Part shown: piece after piece, positions 29,511 through 38,675 of the stretch
Layout: each line of letters starts with the position of its first letter
Numbering within the stretch: the first letter of the stretch is position 1
Source of the DNA: Clostridia bacterium
GTDB taxonomy: Bacteria > Bacillota > Clostridia > Christensenellales > Aristaeellaceae
Reading direction: 5' to 3'
Length of the DNA: 62,863 bases
Assembly: GCA_017395685.1 (NCBI GenBank)
Contig: JAFQOD010000070.1
Coordinates: forward strand, 1 to 62,863
Program-made: the position numbers and the translations under genes
The notes under the pieces: model-generated
Told to the model about the DNA's origin: nothing
Databases searched by the model: none
What the model saw: the letters and a program-made list of their open reading frames with translations, nothing else

Positions 29511-31646
29511 TTACATCAGATCGATCATGGGCATTCCCACCCACCGTTCATAACAGGCCTCAACTTTCCCTGAATATGCGTGTATGCTGACAAAATATCC
29601 CCACGCCTCATCAGGGCCGGTCTCATCGGTGGTGGTATTGAAGAAAAACTTCCATAAAGGCTTTTCAGGATCTGTTACATCGTAATACACATTGACAGCC
29701 CAGGCCTGATCCAGTTTTTCTTTGGGCGCATTCAGTCTATCCAGAATGGCCTGGTAGCCGAGTTCCCGGGCTTTTTCCTGAGAAATGGATTTTTCATCCG
29801 GCAGACCGTATGCATGGCGGGTGGTCTCGTAGTAGACCGGGAATCCGCTCTCCCCATTATCATAGCGTTTCTGTAGCATTTCTGCATATTCGGGATTTTC
29901 CAACAGGAATTGATCGATCAGCGGCTTATTTTTCCGGCTGTACGCCGCCTTTTCCTCCAGCGACCAATGATAAAAATACTCCCCTTTCTCATTCCAATTA
30001 AAGTGCCAGCCGTTCCCGCTGTCATCTCCCATCGCCCTGCGCAGAGCATCCTGCATATCATGCGCCCAGAGAAGCTTTTCCATCTCCGGTGATGCATCCG
30101 CCACAAGCTTCCGGCCGGTAAGCTGGTTCCAGTCATCCCGCTTGACAGCCGCCAACACCTCCCCCGTCTCCGGATTTACCCGGGCGGCATAGCTCCAAAT
30201 TCTTGCCAGCTGCTCGGAATACTCATAGCCGATGAATTCAATATAGTATTCCATGCTGCCGTCCATTTCCTGATAAAGGGTGGTGCTGGCCCGCAATTCC
30301 TCCAGTTCGGCAAGGGTGATTGGATATTTTTCATCCAAGGCTTTCCGTGCCGCATCCTCCGCCTGACTGGAGGTTACGGGGGGCACATAATTCGCCCGCT
30401 TCTCCCTGGGTTTCCCCACATCCTCATTGAAAACGATGCGGTCAAAGGAATCGTAATAGCAATAGAAGGTGTAGCTCTCCTTCTTTCCTTCCTGCCTTGC
30501 CATGTATTCCAACATGGTAATCTGGGGCTCGCCGTAAGAAATTTCATCCATGGTACGGCCGGCAATGCCAGGATTCTCCTCCGTGATGGTATAGGATGCC
30601 ACCCACAGCTGCAATTCCTCATCAAACCAAACCTTGAACAGGGAAGGATCAAAGCTGCCATATTCAAAATTTTCGATTTCGGTCAGGCGGCTGCTCAAAT
30701 TCCGGATCATTTCCCTTTCCATACTCCAGGGCAGGAAGGATTGCTCATTCCCCGAAAGATCCGTAACCCACATGAAGGTATAGCTGTCGGTCGCCTCCTG
30801 CAGGATCGCCATCCGCTCCAGCATGGTCATGGGGATAGGCGTATCCTCTGTCAGATCGCCGCCGATATTCCGGGGCTGGCTGTAATAAGCAGGCTTAGTA
30901 TGAAGTGAAGGATTGTATTTTCCCGGATTCTCCTGGTTGACGGTATAGGTAAGCATGTATACTTCATCTTCCTGGAAGCATTTCAGCGCAATCTGATCGG
31001 GCAGAATGCTTTCCTTTTCCACCCCATATTCCGTTTCCAGCTTATCCAGGAACAGCTGCATCAGTTCTTCTTCCGTGATCGGCCCTTCCCGGACTACTAC
31101 CTTGTAGGGATTCACTTCGTCCCAGGCGTCATTCACCTGATCAGACCACATATCATATTCCCGCATGGTCTCTTCCGATTGACGGCGCAGTTCCTCCGGC
31201 CATTCAAAATCCTCGATATTGCCGTAATACTGCCAATCCTTTCCATACCGGGCTTCAATGATGGTATCACAGATCTTTTCTTTCTCTTCAGCGGACAAAT
31301 CCGGATTCCCCAGGCTGTTGTAGGCGCTTTCATCCTCAATCAGTTCGGCCTTATGCATGGCCTCTACCAGTTCCAGTTTATCTTCCAGTTCCCATTCAAT
31401 CACTTCATAGGTCAGGAACCGGACGGTTTTCAGATATTCCTTGATGGCCTCCCAATTGCTCACTGCCAGGGCAGTTACTGAAATCAGAACCAGGATCAGT
31501 GCAAATGCAATGGCCACAGGCAATTTTCTTTTCATTTTTTCTCCTTCCCGGGTTCTTTCCCGGATAGCAGCTTTATGGGCGTTCGTCACCTGCAGGCCGG
31601 AGAGATTGGATGCCATTGCTCTTTGAATATCTGCATCATGCTTCAA
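29511..31646 (-). CDS. Large membrane-anchored partner of an ECF sigma factor, PepSY-like repeats, TTG start
   Basis: A 711-residue protein with a 37-residue cytoplasmic start, one membrane helix (LPVAIAFALILVLISVTALAV, about 41-61) and a large outer part. That part seems to repeat a module of helix plus strands seen in EEELMQLFLDKLETEYG, SQAEDAARKALDEKYPITLAEL and QEKARELGYQAILDRLNA, each followed by Trp/Tyr-rich strands, reminiscent of PepSY domains. It starts inside the sigma gene (11-nt overlap) at a TTG with GGGAGGG 7 nt upstream, so it is coupled to it. The short cytoplasmic part could hold the sigma factor; a role as anti-sigma or sensor is inference. Confidence 0.7.
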   Translation of the reverse strand: MKHDADIQRAMASNLSGLQVTNAHKAAIRERTREGEKMKRKLPVAIAFALILVLISVTALAVSNWEAIKEYLKTVRFLTYEVIEWELEDKLELVEAMHKAELIEDESAYNSLGNPDLSAEEKEKICDTIIEARYGKDWQYYGNIEDFEWPEELRRQSEETMREYDMWSDQVNDAWDEVNPYKVVVREGPITEEELMQLFLDKLETEYGVEKESILPDQIALKCFQEDEVYMLTYTVNQENPGKYNPSLHTKPAYYSQPRNIGGDLTEDTPIPMTMLERMAILQEATDSYTFMWVTDLSGNEQSFLPWSMEREMIRNLSSRLTEIENFEYGSFDPSLFKVWFDEELQLWVASYTITEENPGIAGRTMDEISYGEPQITMLEYMARQEGKKESYTFYCYYDSFDRIVFNEDVGKPREKRANYVPPVTSSQAEDAARKALDEKYPITLAELEELRASTTLYQEMDGSMEYYIEFIGYEYSEQLARIWSYAARVNPETGEVLAAVKRDDWNQLTGRKLVADASPEMEKLLWAHDMQDALRRAMGDDSGNGWHFNWNEKGEYFYHWSLEEKAAYSRKNKPLIDQFLLENPEYAEMLQKRYDNGESGFPVYYETTRHAYGLPDEKSISQEKARELGYQAILDRLNAPKEKLDQAWAVNVYYDVTDPEKPLWKFFFNTTTDETGPDEAWGYFVSIHAYSGKVEACYERWVGMPMIDLM

Positions 31647-32175
31647 CGTTATCCCTCCCTTCCAGTTCCCGGCGGATAATCTCTTCCGCCTTTTTCAGGC
31701 GATGATGGATGGTGGATGGGGCGATGCCCAGCACCTCGCTCATTTCCTGCAATGTCAGATTTTGATAATAGCGAAGGAGGATCACCTGCTTGAATTTCCC
31801 AGGCAAGGCCATAATATCCAGAAACAGATCCCTTTCCTTGGGAGATACGGAAATCAGTGCCGGGGGCAGCTTATCCAGTTCCCCTGGCAGATCGATTCTT
31901 CTGAACCACATTCCCCGCCGGTAATCATTGCAGGTATTGATGGCGATACGAAGCAGCCATGCTTTTTCAGATCCTTCATAGCGGTTTTCAAAGGATTGCA
32001 TATTCCGCCAGGCCTTCACAAATGCATCCTGCATGGCGTCCTCCGCCAATTGCACATCAGAAAGGCAGACGAAGCAGGCATGCAGAATGGCATTGCCATA
32101 TTGATCCATCCAGCGCTCCAGCCGTTCCTCGGCCGTTTCCTGCTGTCTTACGCCCGGTACCACAGCGTTGTCCAT
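31636..32175 (-). CDS. ECF-type RNA polymerase sigma factor
   Basis: A 179-residue group 4 sigma factor. Region 2: DAMQDAFVKAWRNMQSFENRYEGSEKAWLLRIAINTCNDYRR; region 4: GKFKQVILLRYYQNLTLQEMSEVLGIAPSTIHHRLKKAEEIIR. The linker between them is standard in length. The start at 32175 is fixed by a near-complete Shine-Dalgarno, GAGGAGGTGATC. It is followed, overlapping, by the large membrane protein and preceded by an SH3 lipoprotein gene on the same strand. Its own upstream region carries an ECF-type promoter, so it is probably autoregulated. Confidence 0.93.
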   Translation of the reverse strand: MDNAVVPGVRQQETAEERLERWMDQYGNAILHACFVCLSDVQLAEDAMQDAFVKAWRNMQSFENRYEGSEKAWLLRIAINTCNDYRRGMWFRRIDLPGELDKLPPALISVSPKERDLFLDIMALPGKFKQVILLRYYQNLTLQEMSEVLGIAPSTIHHRLKKAEEIIRRELEGRDNVEA

Positions 32176-32202
32176 CCTTCTGATCACCTCCTCACCCTTA
32201 AA

Positions 32203-32228
32203 GACGAAACGGACAAGGGATTTTTTCA
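32203..32228 (-). promoter_or_regulatory. Candidate autoregulatory ECF promoter
   Basis: Minus strand TGAAAA (32223-32228), 16 nt, CGTC (32203-32206). This matches the spacing and core of SigW/SigM-type promoters (TGAAAC-N16-CGTC). Confidence 0.6.
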
Positions 32229-32255
32229 ATATTTCAAAATTTTTTCCATATCTAA

Positions 32256-32281
32256 AAATGCCCCGCCTTAACGGGGCATTT
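32256..32281 (-). terminator. Terminator between SH3 lipoprotein and sigma genes
   Basis: Perfect stem AAATGCCCCG/CGGGGCATTT with 6-nt loop; on the minus strand the T-run is TTT. Confidence 0.85.
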
Positions 32282-32289
32282 ATTTTGCA

Positions 32290-33552
32290 TTATCCCAATG
32301 TCATAATTTCCGGGTATTCCAGCGCCTCATCATAATCAATGCATTCAATGGGCGCATAGGCCTCTATCCCGCCGCCGGTGGAAAATTCCACCCCGATGAA
32401 CAAATATTCGGCTTCCGGATAAATATATTCATCCTCCCCTTCGCCAGGATAGCGGGCGGCCGAGAAAATCTGCACTTTTGTTCCCTTTGGCAGGATACGC
32501 TTTTCTGTAAGCCCGCTTTCTCTGGTTCCCCAATAAAGGGGCGTTTCCCGGTTGGTAACGGCTTGGGTACTGGCACAGCGGGTGATCTTATTCTTTACAT
32601 CCGCCGTGCTGATAAAGCCATACCGATCCGCTTCCCCAAACAATCCCGGAACCTTTACCTGATAATACTTTCCGAAGATTCCCAGTACCTGATAAGGATC
32701 ATAACAGATCAGGCTTTGCTGTTTTTCTTTTCCAGTGGCATCGGTATAGACCGGAATGCTCTCTCCCCTGATTTCCGTCATGGCAGGACGGAACGGCGGA
32801 TCCTCAGCAAGGATGGAGTCCAGATATCGATCCATGATATAGCCCACTTCATTTCCAATCCGTACCTTCTGCCAGCCATCTTCCGCCACATGATCATCAT
32901 AAAGCAGATATGCCTGAACCCCGCTGAAATATTTACCCAGAATTTTTCCATCAGTGCTTGGTTCTGCGCGGAAATTCACGGTTTCGTTTGCTTTCCCGGT
33001 ATTGATGATCGCTTCATCGTAAGGATCGGGCTTGCGGATACAGCTGGAGGAAATGTAACCATAATAGGTTCCCTGTTGGCTTTCTTTATGATACAAACGC
33101 ACATGCAGCCATTCATCGCCAACAGTGCCCAGCACCAGGCAATTATCAAAATACCCAAAGCGCAGCAATACCCGGCTATCCTTATCAGGTTTCTGATACA
33201 ATGGCTGCTTTCCATCTTCTTCAGCCGCAATCAGCTGACCCCATTCCCCCTCTTCTCCAGGCCCTGCCCATTCGGTATCATGCAGGATAAATTCCCGCAT
33301 CATATATCCTTCTCTATCGCCGATTCTTACCCTGGCCCAATCCCCGGAAAAGGAGATCACTTCCAGAGGCGTTCCGGGAAAATACTGGCCAAGCACATCC
33401 GCCTTCTGGGATGCCCTTGCCCGCAGCTTTACCCTGCCCTCCTTCTGCTTTACCTGATCCACGGTATATTCATAGCCGCCCCAGCCGGCAGCACAGGCAG
33501 AAACAGGGATCAGGCATGCAAGCGTCAGCAGTATTGCCATCCATTTTTTCAT
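32290..33552 (-). CDS. SH3-domain lipoprotein
   Basis: A 420-residue secreted protein. The N-terminus MKKWMAILLTLACLIPVSAC has a lipobox VSAC, so Cys20 is the probable lipid anchor. At least two bacterial SH3-like modules are clear: VKLRARASQKADVLGQYFPG...REGYM and VNFRAEPSTDGKILGKYFSG...VGYIM, with a third weaker one after GKQPLYQKPDKDS. Such modules bind cell wall peptides. The start at 33552 has AAGGA about 10 nt upstream; an ATG 6 nt earlier is possible. Its position next to the ECF sigma gene suggests a target of that sigma factor. Confidence 0.82.
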   Translation of the reverse strand: MKKWMAILLTLACLIPVSACAAGWGGYEYTVDQVKQKEGRVKLRARASQKADVLGQYFPGTPLEVISFSGDWARVRIGDREGYMMREFILHDTEWAGPGEEGEWGQLIAAEEDGKQPLYQKPDKDSRVLLRFGYFDNCLVLGTVGDEWLHVRLYHKESQQGTYYGYISSSCIRKPDPYDEAIINTGKANETVNFRAEPSTDGKILGKYFSGVQAYLLYDDHVAEDGWQKVRIGNEVGYIMDRYLDSILAEDPPFRPAMTEIRGESIPVYTDATGKEKQQSLICYDPYQVLGIFGKYYQVKVPGLFGEADRYGFISTADVKNKITRCASTQAVTNRETPLYWGTRESGLTEKRILPKGTKVQIFSAARYPGEGEDEYIYPEAEYLFIGVEFSTGGGIEAYAPIECIDYDEALEYPEIMTLG

Positions 33553-33587
33553 TTCCATCAGTTCCTTTCCGGATTCTTCATAAGATA

Positions 33588-33614
33588 GACCATTCCGGCT
33601 TACCTTTTGTTACA
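33588..33614 (-). promoter_or_regulatory. Possible ECF promoter of the SH3 lipoprotein gene
   Basis: Minus strand TGTAAC (33609-33614), 17 nt, GGTC (33588-33591) followed by TAT. Similar to, but one nt wider than, the ECF gene's own promoter. Confidence 0.35.
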
Positions 33615-33628
33615 TACATTTGAAAAAA

Positions 33629-33655
33629 ACCGATGGAAATTCGTCTCCATCGGTT
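33629..33655 (-). terminator. vanW operon terminator
   Basis: On the minus strand AACCGATGGA pairs with TCCATCGGTT, followed by a run of seven Ts. Confidence 0.9.
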
Positions 33656-33662
33656 CTTTTCA

Positions 33663-35282
33663 TTATCTGTATTGTGTGCCCACATAATAGATAGCAGCAC
33701 GGGGCTCACAGGTATCACGGCTCACCAGTGTTTCTTCCACCAGGGTTCCGCCTTCCCAGCGCTGCAGGTACGTTTCGTTGATATAGCCATCCCGCGCCTT
33801 GCGAACCAGCTTTTCCTGATCGGTATATTTTACATAGGTCTGATCGGTATCCTTGCGATAGATGGGAATGAGGGGCGCAATCAGGGTTTCCACGGTTTCG
33901 GTGCGCAATGTATAGGATACGTCATTGCCCTGTGCCGGGCCGTAAATGGCCACTACGCACTGATATTTACCCTTGCTGTATTCTTCCACCTTGGCAGTGA
34001 TATAGATCGTCCCTTCAGTATTATTCTTGAAGGCAAAATCGATCTTGCGATCCCTGGAATAGAATACAGTGGCATCCTGTCCAAAGGTAGTATAGCTCAC
34101 GGGATCGGAATGGGGCGTGCGCTTGGTGATTTCAAGCCCGGATTGCAATGCGGCCAGATATACGCTGGTACTGGCCTGGCATACGCCGCCGCCAATGCCC
34201 ATTTCTTCTTCGCCGTTTACATATTCAATGGCATATTTGAAGCCATTTTCAAATGTACGGGCGCCCACCCTGCCGTTAAAGCTGAAGGTTTCCCCCGGTT
34301 CCAGCTTCATACCGTTAATTTTATCAAAAGCTACACGGATATTGCTGGTACGTTCATAGGTGGAATCCTTGGAAATGGGGGTAATTGATTTATTGAGCAG
34401 GGATACCTGTTTGCGAACATCCGCTTCGGTAATGGCAGGCGCAGTCAGCGTCGGCTGGATTTCCAGGCTGACGGATTGGCCGTTCTCGAGCAGTGAAATA
34501 ATCTGGCGTTTTAAGGCATCAGTATCCAGGGAAGAGCCATTAACCTCCGGCTGGATGATAAACGGATCTTCCTGATTGGGGCTGAAATAGACCAGGGATG
34601 CCTCCACGGGATCATAGGTAAACTGCGCCTTGAGCTGAGCGAGAATGTTATCCAGCATCTGTTCATTCAGGCTGGTCTGAGTGGTATACAGCTTATAGGG
34701 GGTAATCTTCTGATTATCCAGCACCAGCTTGCGTTCCTGCAGAGTGCCGGTTTTCCCAAGGCTAAATGCCTTCCTCACCTGTTCATAGGCTTCCTGCTGG
34801 CTGGCAGTAATGCCCAGGCTGGCATAATTGAGCATACCCAGCGTCTGCCCCTGATAGGTCAACTGCAGCATCCAGCTGTTCTGCCGGGCCGCCTGCTGAT
34901 TATATACGGCATTCAGGCCCTCTTCCGCCGTCATGCCCCCCAGATTGATATCATCCACATAGACATTGGGCAGGAATACATTGGCTACTGCCATCACTTC
35001 ATTTTGCAGCTGCTGCAGTTCCTGGGCCTCTTTTTCCGCCTTAATATTTCCGGAAATAATCACGCCGATCACTGCAATTGCAGCAAGGGCGAGAAAAATC
35101 AGGATTTTTTTCCCATTTCCACCTTTTTTCCCAGGGGAAGGGGCAGGGGGCGGCATCTGCTGGGGCGGCGGAAAAAAGGGCGGCTGCTGGAGCGGCATCT
35201 GCTGATACATCTGCTGCTGCGGCTGCCCCTGAGGCTGCGGAGGCTGCGACTGATTTGGCGGCCTGTATTCCTGATACTGCAT
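33663..35282 (-). CDS. VanW-family membrane protein with proline-glutamine-rich N-terminus
   Basis: A 539-residue protein. Residues 1-52 are almost only Pro, Gln, Met and Gly, followed by a basic stop (KKGGNGKK) and one membrane helix (about 59-78). The outer part has a peptidoglycan-binding-4-like domain (about 100-300) and the VanW domain with GETFSFNGRVGARTFENGFKYA and GIGGGVCQASTSVYLAAL. VanW proteins occur widely in firmicutes with unknown function, some linked to vancomycin clusters; nothing here suggests resistance. It is the last gene of the tilS-hpt-ftsH-PHP set, 12 nt from its neighbour. Confidence 0.88.
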   Translation of the reverse strand: MQYQEYRPPNQSQPPQPQGQPQQQMYQQMPLQQPPFFPPPQQMPPPAPSPGKKGGNGKKILIFLALAAIAVIGVIISGNIKAEKEAQELQQLQNEVMAVANVFLPNVYVDDINLGGMTAEEGLNAVYNQQAARQNSWMLQLTYQGQTLGMLNYASLGITASQQEAYEQVRKAFSLGKTGTLQERKLVLDNQKITPYKLYTTQTSLNEQMLDNILAQLKAQFTYDPVEASLVYFSPNQEDPFIIQPEVNGSSLDTDALKRQIISLLENGQSVSLEIQPTLTAPAITEADVRKQVSLLNKSITPISKDSTYERTSNIRVAFDKINGMKLEPGETFSFNGRVGARTFENGFKYAIEYVNGEEEMGIGGGVCQASTSVYLAALQSGLEITKRTPHSDPVSYTTFGQDATVFYSRDRKIDFAFKNNTEGTIYITAKVEEYSKGKYQCVVAIYGPAQGNDVSYTLRTETVETLIAPLIPIYRKDTDQTYVKYTDQEKLVRKARDGYINETYLQRWEGGTLVEETLVSRDTCEPRAAIYYVGTQYR

Positions 35283-35294
35283 GACAATAACTCC

Positions 35295-36131
35295 TTAGCG
35301 ATGAGCAATCCGATAAAGCGCCCAGGCGTCTTCACAGGCACTTTCCCAGGCCTGGACGGTTTCCCCAAGCTGGCCGTGCCGCGGATCCTCATCATGAAAA
35401 TCACTTCCGCCCGTTACCAGCAGCCCCTGCTGCCGTGCCAGGCGATCCCATTTGGCATAATCCCCCCGGTTGCTGGGGTGATATACCTCCAGGCCCATCA
35501 GGCCCGCCTCCTGCCACGCCTTCAGAAGGGGCAGGATACGCTCCATAGGCCATTGAATCAATCCGGGATGGGCAAGCACAGGCACCGCCCCCCGGCTTTT
35601 GAGTAATGAAATAGCATAAGACGCCGCCATCTTTTCCCTGGGGACATAGGCAGGCTTGCCATCCCCCAGATAGCGGTCAAATGCTTCACTGACGGTCTTC
35701 ACATAGCCGCCGGCTACCAGGGCGCGGGCCAGATGGGGCCGGCCGATACTGCCGCCGGCAGAGGCCATGATTCTTTCCAGATCAAGGGAAAAGCCCATTC
35801 TTTTCAGCTTATCCCCCATAGCCAGAATGCGGCCGATACGATCCTTGGCCATCTGTTCAAAAAAGGAAAGCAAAACCGCATCATCCCTGGCAACACCATA
35901 GCCAAGGATATGCACTTCAGCCTCCCCTTCCGTGCTGATCTCCACCCCCGGCAAAAAGGCCAGCCCACGGAGCAGGGCCGCCTCCTCTGCCGCTTCCAGT
36001 CCGCCCATGGTATCATGATCGGTGATGGAAAACAAAGTAACATCTGCACGCTGAAGCCGCTGTACCAATTGTGCAGGGGAAAAAATGCCGTCAGATGCGG
36101 TGGTATGCAAATGAAGATCCGGTCGCCTCAT
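35295..36131 (-). CDS. PHP-domain phosphoesterase (3',5'-nucleoside bisphosphate phosphatase-like)
   Basis: A 278-residue PHP enzyme. Metal ligands: DLHLHTTASDG, SITDHDTMGG, GVEIST, AHPG and GSDFHDED. This is the YciV/RNase AM subgroup, which dephosphorylates 3',5'-nucleoside bisphosphates or trims short RNA. Start overlaps the ftsH stop by ATGA, so it is translated with the protease. No signal peptide. Confidence 0.88.
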   Translation of the reverse strand: MRRPDLHLHTTASDGIFSPAQLVQRLQRADVTLFSITDHDTMGGLEAAEEAALLRGLAFLPGVEISTEGEAEVHILGYGVARDDAVLLSFFEQMAKDRIGRILAMGDKLKRMGFSLDLERIMASAGGSIGRPHLARALVAGGYVKTVSEAFDRYLGDGKPAYVPREKMAASYAISLLKSRGAVPVLAHPGLIQWPMERILPLLKAWQEAGLMGLEVYHPSNRGDYAKWDRLARQQGLLVTGGSDFHDEDPRHGQLGETVQAWESACEDAWALYRIAHR

Positions 36132-38023
36132 TCCACGTCACCCTCGGCTTCCACCGCAGGGGCGCCATCCATAAAGGCGATGAATTCATCCCGGGTAACC
36201 GTTTCTTTTGCGATCAGCATTTCGGCAAGCCCCTTGAGCTGATCCAGATGGTCTTTCAGGATGCTGAGGGCCTGGGCATAGGCAGAATCCAAAATGGCAC
36301 GCACTTCACTGTCGATGAGGGCGGCGGTTTCTTCGCTGTATTCACGGCTCTGGCCAAATTCCATGCCTACGAAAATTTCCTGATCACTGCCCAGATAAAC
36401 AGTGCCCAGCTTTTCGCTCATACCAAAGCGGGTGACCATGCTGCGGGCCACTTCGGTAGCACGCTTGAGATCGCTGACAGCGCCGGTGCAGATATCATCC
36501 TGGGTCAGGCTTTCAGCAGCGCGGCCGCCAAGGGCCATGGAGATGGTCTGCAGCAGCTTCTGCTTGCCCATATGATCCACTTCTTTTTCAGGCAGGGAAA
36601 GGGTGAGACCGGCGGCCTGGCCACGGGGCACCACAGTGATCATATGCACTTCATCGCAGAGGGGCAGGATATGGCCCACAATGGCATGGCCTGCTTCGTG
36701 ATAGGCAGTGATCCTGCGATCCTCTTCCAATACCTTATGGCTGCGCTTTTCGGGGCCCATCTGGATGCGTTCCACAGCCTCGATCAGGTGGGCCTGGGTG
36801 ATGGTCTTCTGCTTTTCACGGGCAGCCTGGATAGCGCCTTCATTCATTACATTTTCCAGATCGGCGCCAGTAGCATAGGGGGTGCGCTTGGCGATATTTT
36901 CCAGATCCACATCTTCGCCCAGGGGCTTGCCCTTGGCGTGCACCTTCAGAATTTCCACACGCCCGTTCATATCCGGATAGTTTACGGTGACCTGACGGTC
37001 AAACCGGCCAGGACGCAGCAATGCAGGATCCAGAATATCCCTGCGGTTGGTGGCGGCCATTACGATCACGCCTTCATTGGTGGCAAAGCCATCCATTTCC
37101 ACCAGCAGCTGATTGAGGGTCTGTTCACGTTCATCATGGCCGCCGCCAAGGCCGGCGCCGCGATGACGGCCCACAGCGTCAATTTCATCGATGAAGACGA
37201 TGCTGGGGGCATTGCGCTTCGCCTGCTCAAACAGATCGCGTACACGGCTTGCGCCCACGCCAACAAACATCTCCACGAAATCGGAGCCGGAAATGGAGAA
37301 GAAGGGCACATTGGCTTCCCCTGCTACCGCTTTGGCAAGCAGGGTCTTACCAGTGCCGGGAGGGCCCACCAGCAGCACGCCCTTGGGAATCCGGGCACCC
37401 ACATCCACATAATGCTTGGGATTTTTCAGGAAATCCACGATTTCCTTCAGTTCTTCCTTTTCTTCATCGGCACCGGCCACATTGGCAAAGGTGATCTTGT
37501 TCTTGGAAGGATCCACCATGGCGGCACGGCTCTTGCCAAAGTTCATCACTTTGCCGCCGCCACCGCCCTGCTGGCGCATCAGATAGGTCATCATGATGAA
37601 TACCAGCACGATGGGAATCAGATACGGCAGAATTTCCAGATACCAGGGAGTGGTTACAGGTTCAGGATACTGGATTTCAAAAGAGAGATCCTTTACGCTG
37701 ATGGTATCGGGATCCACACCCAGCTCCTTTGCGCGCATGGTGAGCACGGTGGAATAAAAATCAGCGCCGATGGTGGTTTTGAAATCATAGCCCCGGCCGG
37801 GATAATCCGCCTCGGAAATTTTGCTGTCCTTGAGACGGCCCACCAGGTTGACCCCCTGGATGGTCACCTTATCCACTTTGCCTTCTTCAATGAGCTGAAG
37901 CAGCCTGGGATATTCAATCCGCTTGTTATCCCCGTTCAGGCCGCCGGAGAGGATGACAATCAGAAAGATGAACGCAGCGATCATCGCCACATAGCCCATC
38001 AATCCACGAGATACTTTTCGCAA
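36128..38023 (-). CDS. ftsH: ATP-dependent zinc metalloprotease FtsH, TTG start
   Basis: A 631-residue membrane protease that removes damaged membrane proteins and regulators. Two membrane helices (about 10-27 and 130-147), Walker A GPPGTGKT at about 220-227, second region of homology with RPGRFDRQ, and the zinc site HEAGH at 442-446. The initiator is TTG at 38023, with AGGAGG 9 nt upstream; no ATG is suitably placed. It has its own promoter overlapping the end of hpt. Confidence 0.97.
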   Translation of the reverse strand: MRKVSRGLMGYVAMIAAFIFLIVILSGGLNGDNKRIEYPRLLQLIEEGKVDKVTIQGVNLVGRLKDSKISEADYPGRGYDFKTTIGADFYSTVLTMRAKELGVDPDTISVKDLSFEIQYPEPVTTPWYLEILPYLIPIVLVFIMMTYLMRQQGGGGGKVMNFGKSRAAMVDPSKNKITFANVAGADEEKEELKEIVDFLKNPKHYVDVGARIPKGVLLVGPPGTGKTLLAKAVAGEANVPFFSISGSDFVEMFVGVGASRVRDLFEQAKRNAPSIVFIDEIDAVGRHRGAGLGGGHDEREQTLNQLLVEMDGFATNEGVIVMAATNRRDILDPALLRPGRFDRQVTVNYPDMNGRVEILKVHAKGKPLGEDVDLENIAKRTPYATGADLENVMNEGAIQAAREKQKTITQAHLIEAVERIQMGPEKRSHKVLEEDRRITAYHEAGHAIVGHILPLCDEVHMITVVPRGQAAGLTLSLPEKEVDHMGKQKLLQTISMALGGRAAESLTQDDICTGAVSDLKRATEVARSMVTRFGMSEKLGTVYLGSDQEIFVGMEFGQSREYSEETAALIDSEVRAILDSAYAQALSILKDHLDQLKGLAEMLIAKETVTRDEFIAFMDGAPAVEAEGDVE

Positions 38024-38062
38024 GGTTTTTATCCTCCTAAATTACAATTAGAACAAAGAATA

Positions 38063-38091
38063 ATTATAGCACGCTTGTGCCTGCTTTGCAA
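38063..38091 (-). promoter_or_regulatory. ftsH promoter
   Basis: Minus strand TTGCAA (38086-38091), 17 nt, TATAAT (38063-38068), in the gap after hpt. ftsH can thus be expressed apart from tilS-hpt. Confidence 0.8.
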
Positions 38092-38096
38092 TCATC

Positions 38097-38660
38097 TCAA
38101 TCTTCCTGGGTATAAATCCGGGGATGGAGCACCCCGATGTCGGGCAGATTGCGATATTTTTCATCATAATCCAGCCCATAGCCAACCACGAATGCATCCG
38201 GAATATTGAAGCAGGAATATTCTACTTCCAGGGGCACCTTCCGCCGGGCCGGCTTATCCAGCAACGTTACGATAGATACGGAAGCAGCTTTGCGGGTTGC
38301 CAGCACCTGCTTGAGATGGGAAAGGGTAAGGCCGCTGTCCACGATATCTTCCACCACCAGCACATCCTTGCCGGAAATATCCCGATCCAGATCCTTGATA
38401 ATGCGGACCACGCCGGATGATTTGGTGCTGCTGCCGTAGCTGGAAATGGCCATGAATTCCATGGTAAGGGGCAGATCAATCTCTCGGACCAGATCAGCAA
38501 AGAATACCACAGCGCCACGGAGAATACCGATCAGTACAGGTTCCTTTCCGGCATAGTCCTCGGTAATCCGCTTGCCCATTTTTCTGATAGCTTCCTGAAT
38601 CTGATCCCGGGTGATCAAAATGCGATCCAGATCTTCATACAGCTTAGCATTCGTATCCAT
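38097..38660 (-). CDS. hpt: Hypoxanthine phosphoribosyltransferase
   Basis: A 187-residue purine salvage enzyme making IMP or GMP from hypoxanthine or guanine and PRPP. PRPP loop VLVVEDIVDSGLTLS, the flexible loop SSYGSSTKSSG and the base-site DFVVGYGLDYDEKYRNLP-like C-terminal stretch are present. Position between tilS and ftsH is the classical firmicute order. Confidence 0.96.
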   Translation of the reverse strand: MDTNAKLYEDLDRILITRDQIQEAIRKMGKRITEDYAGKEPVLIGILRGAVVFFADLVREIDLPLTMEFMAISSYGSSTKSSGVVRIIKDLDRDISGKDVLVVEDIVDSGLTLSHLKQVLATRKAASVSIVTLLDKPARRKVPLEVEYSCFNIPDAFVVGYGLDYDEKYRNLPDIGVLHPRIYTQED

Positions 38661-38675
38661 TTCGTTTCTCCTTTA

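Noticed and set aside
33663-35282. Vancomycin resistance because of VanW
   Set aside because: No VanH, ligase, VanX or VanRS genes nearby; VanW-domain proteins are common in firmicutes without resistance.
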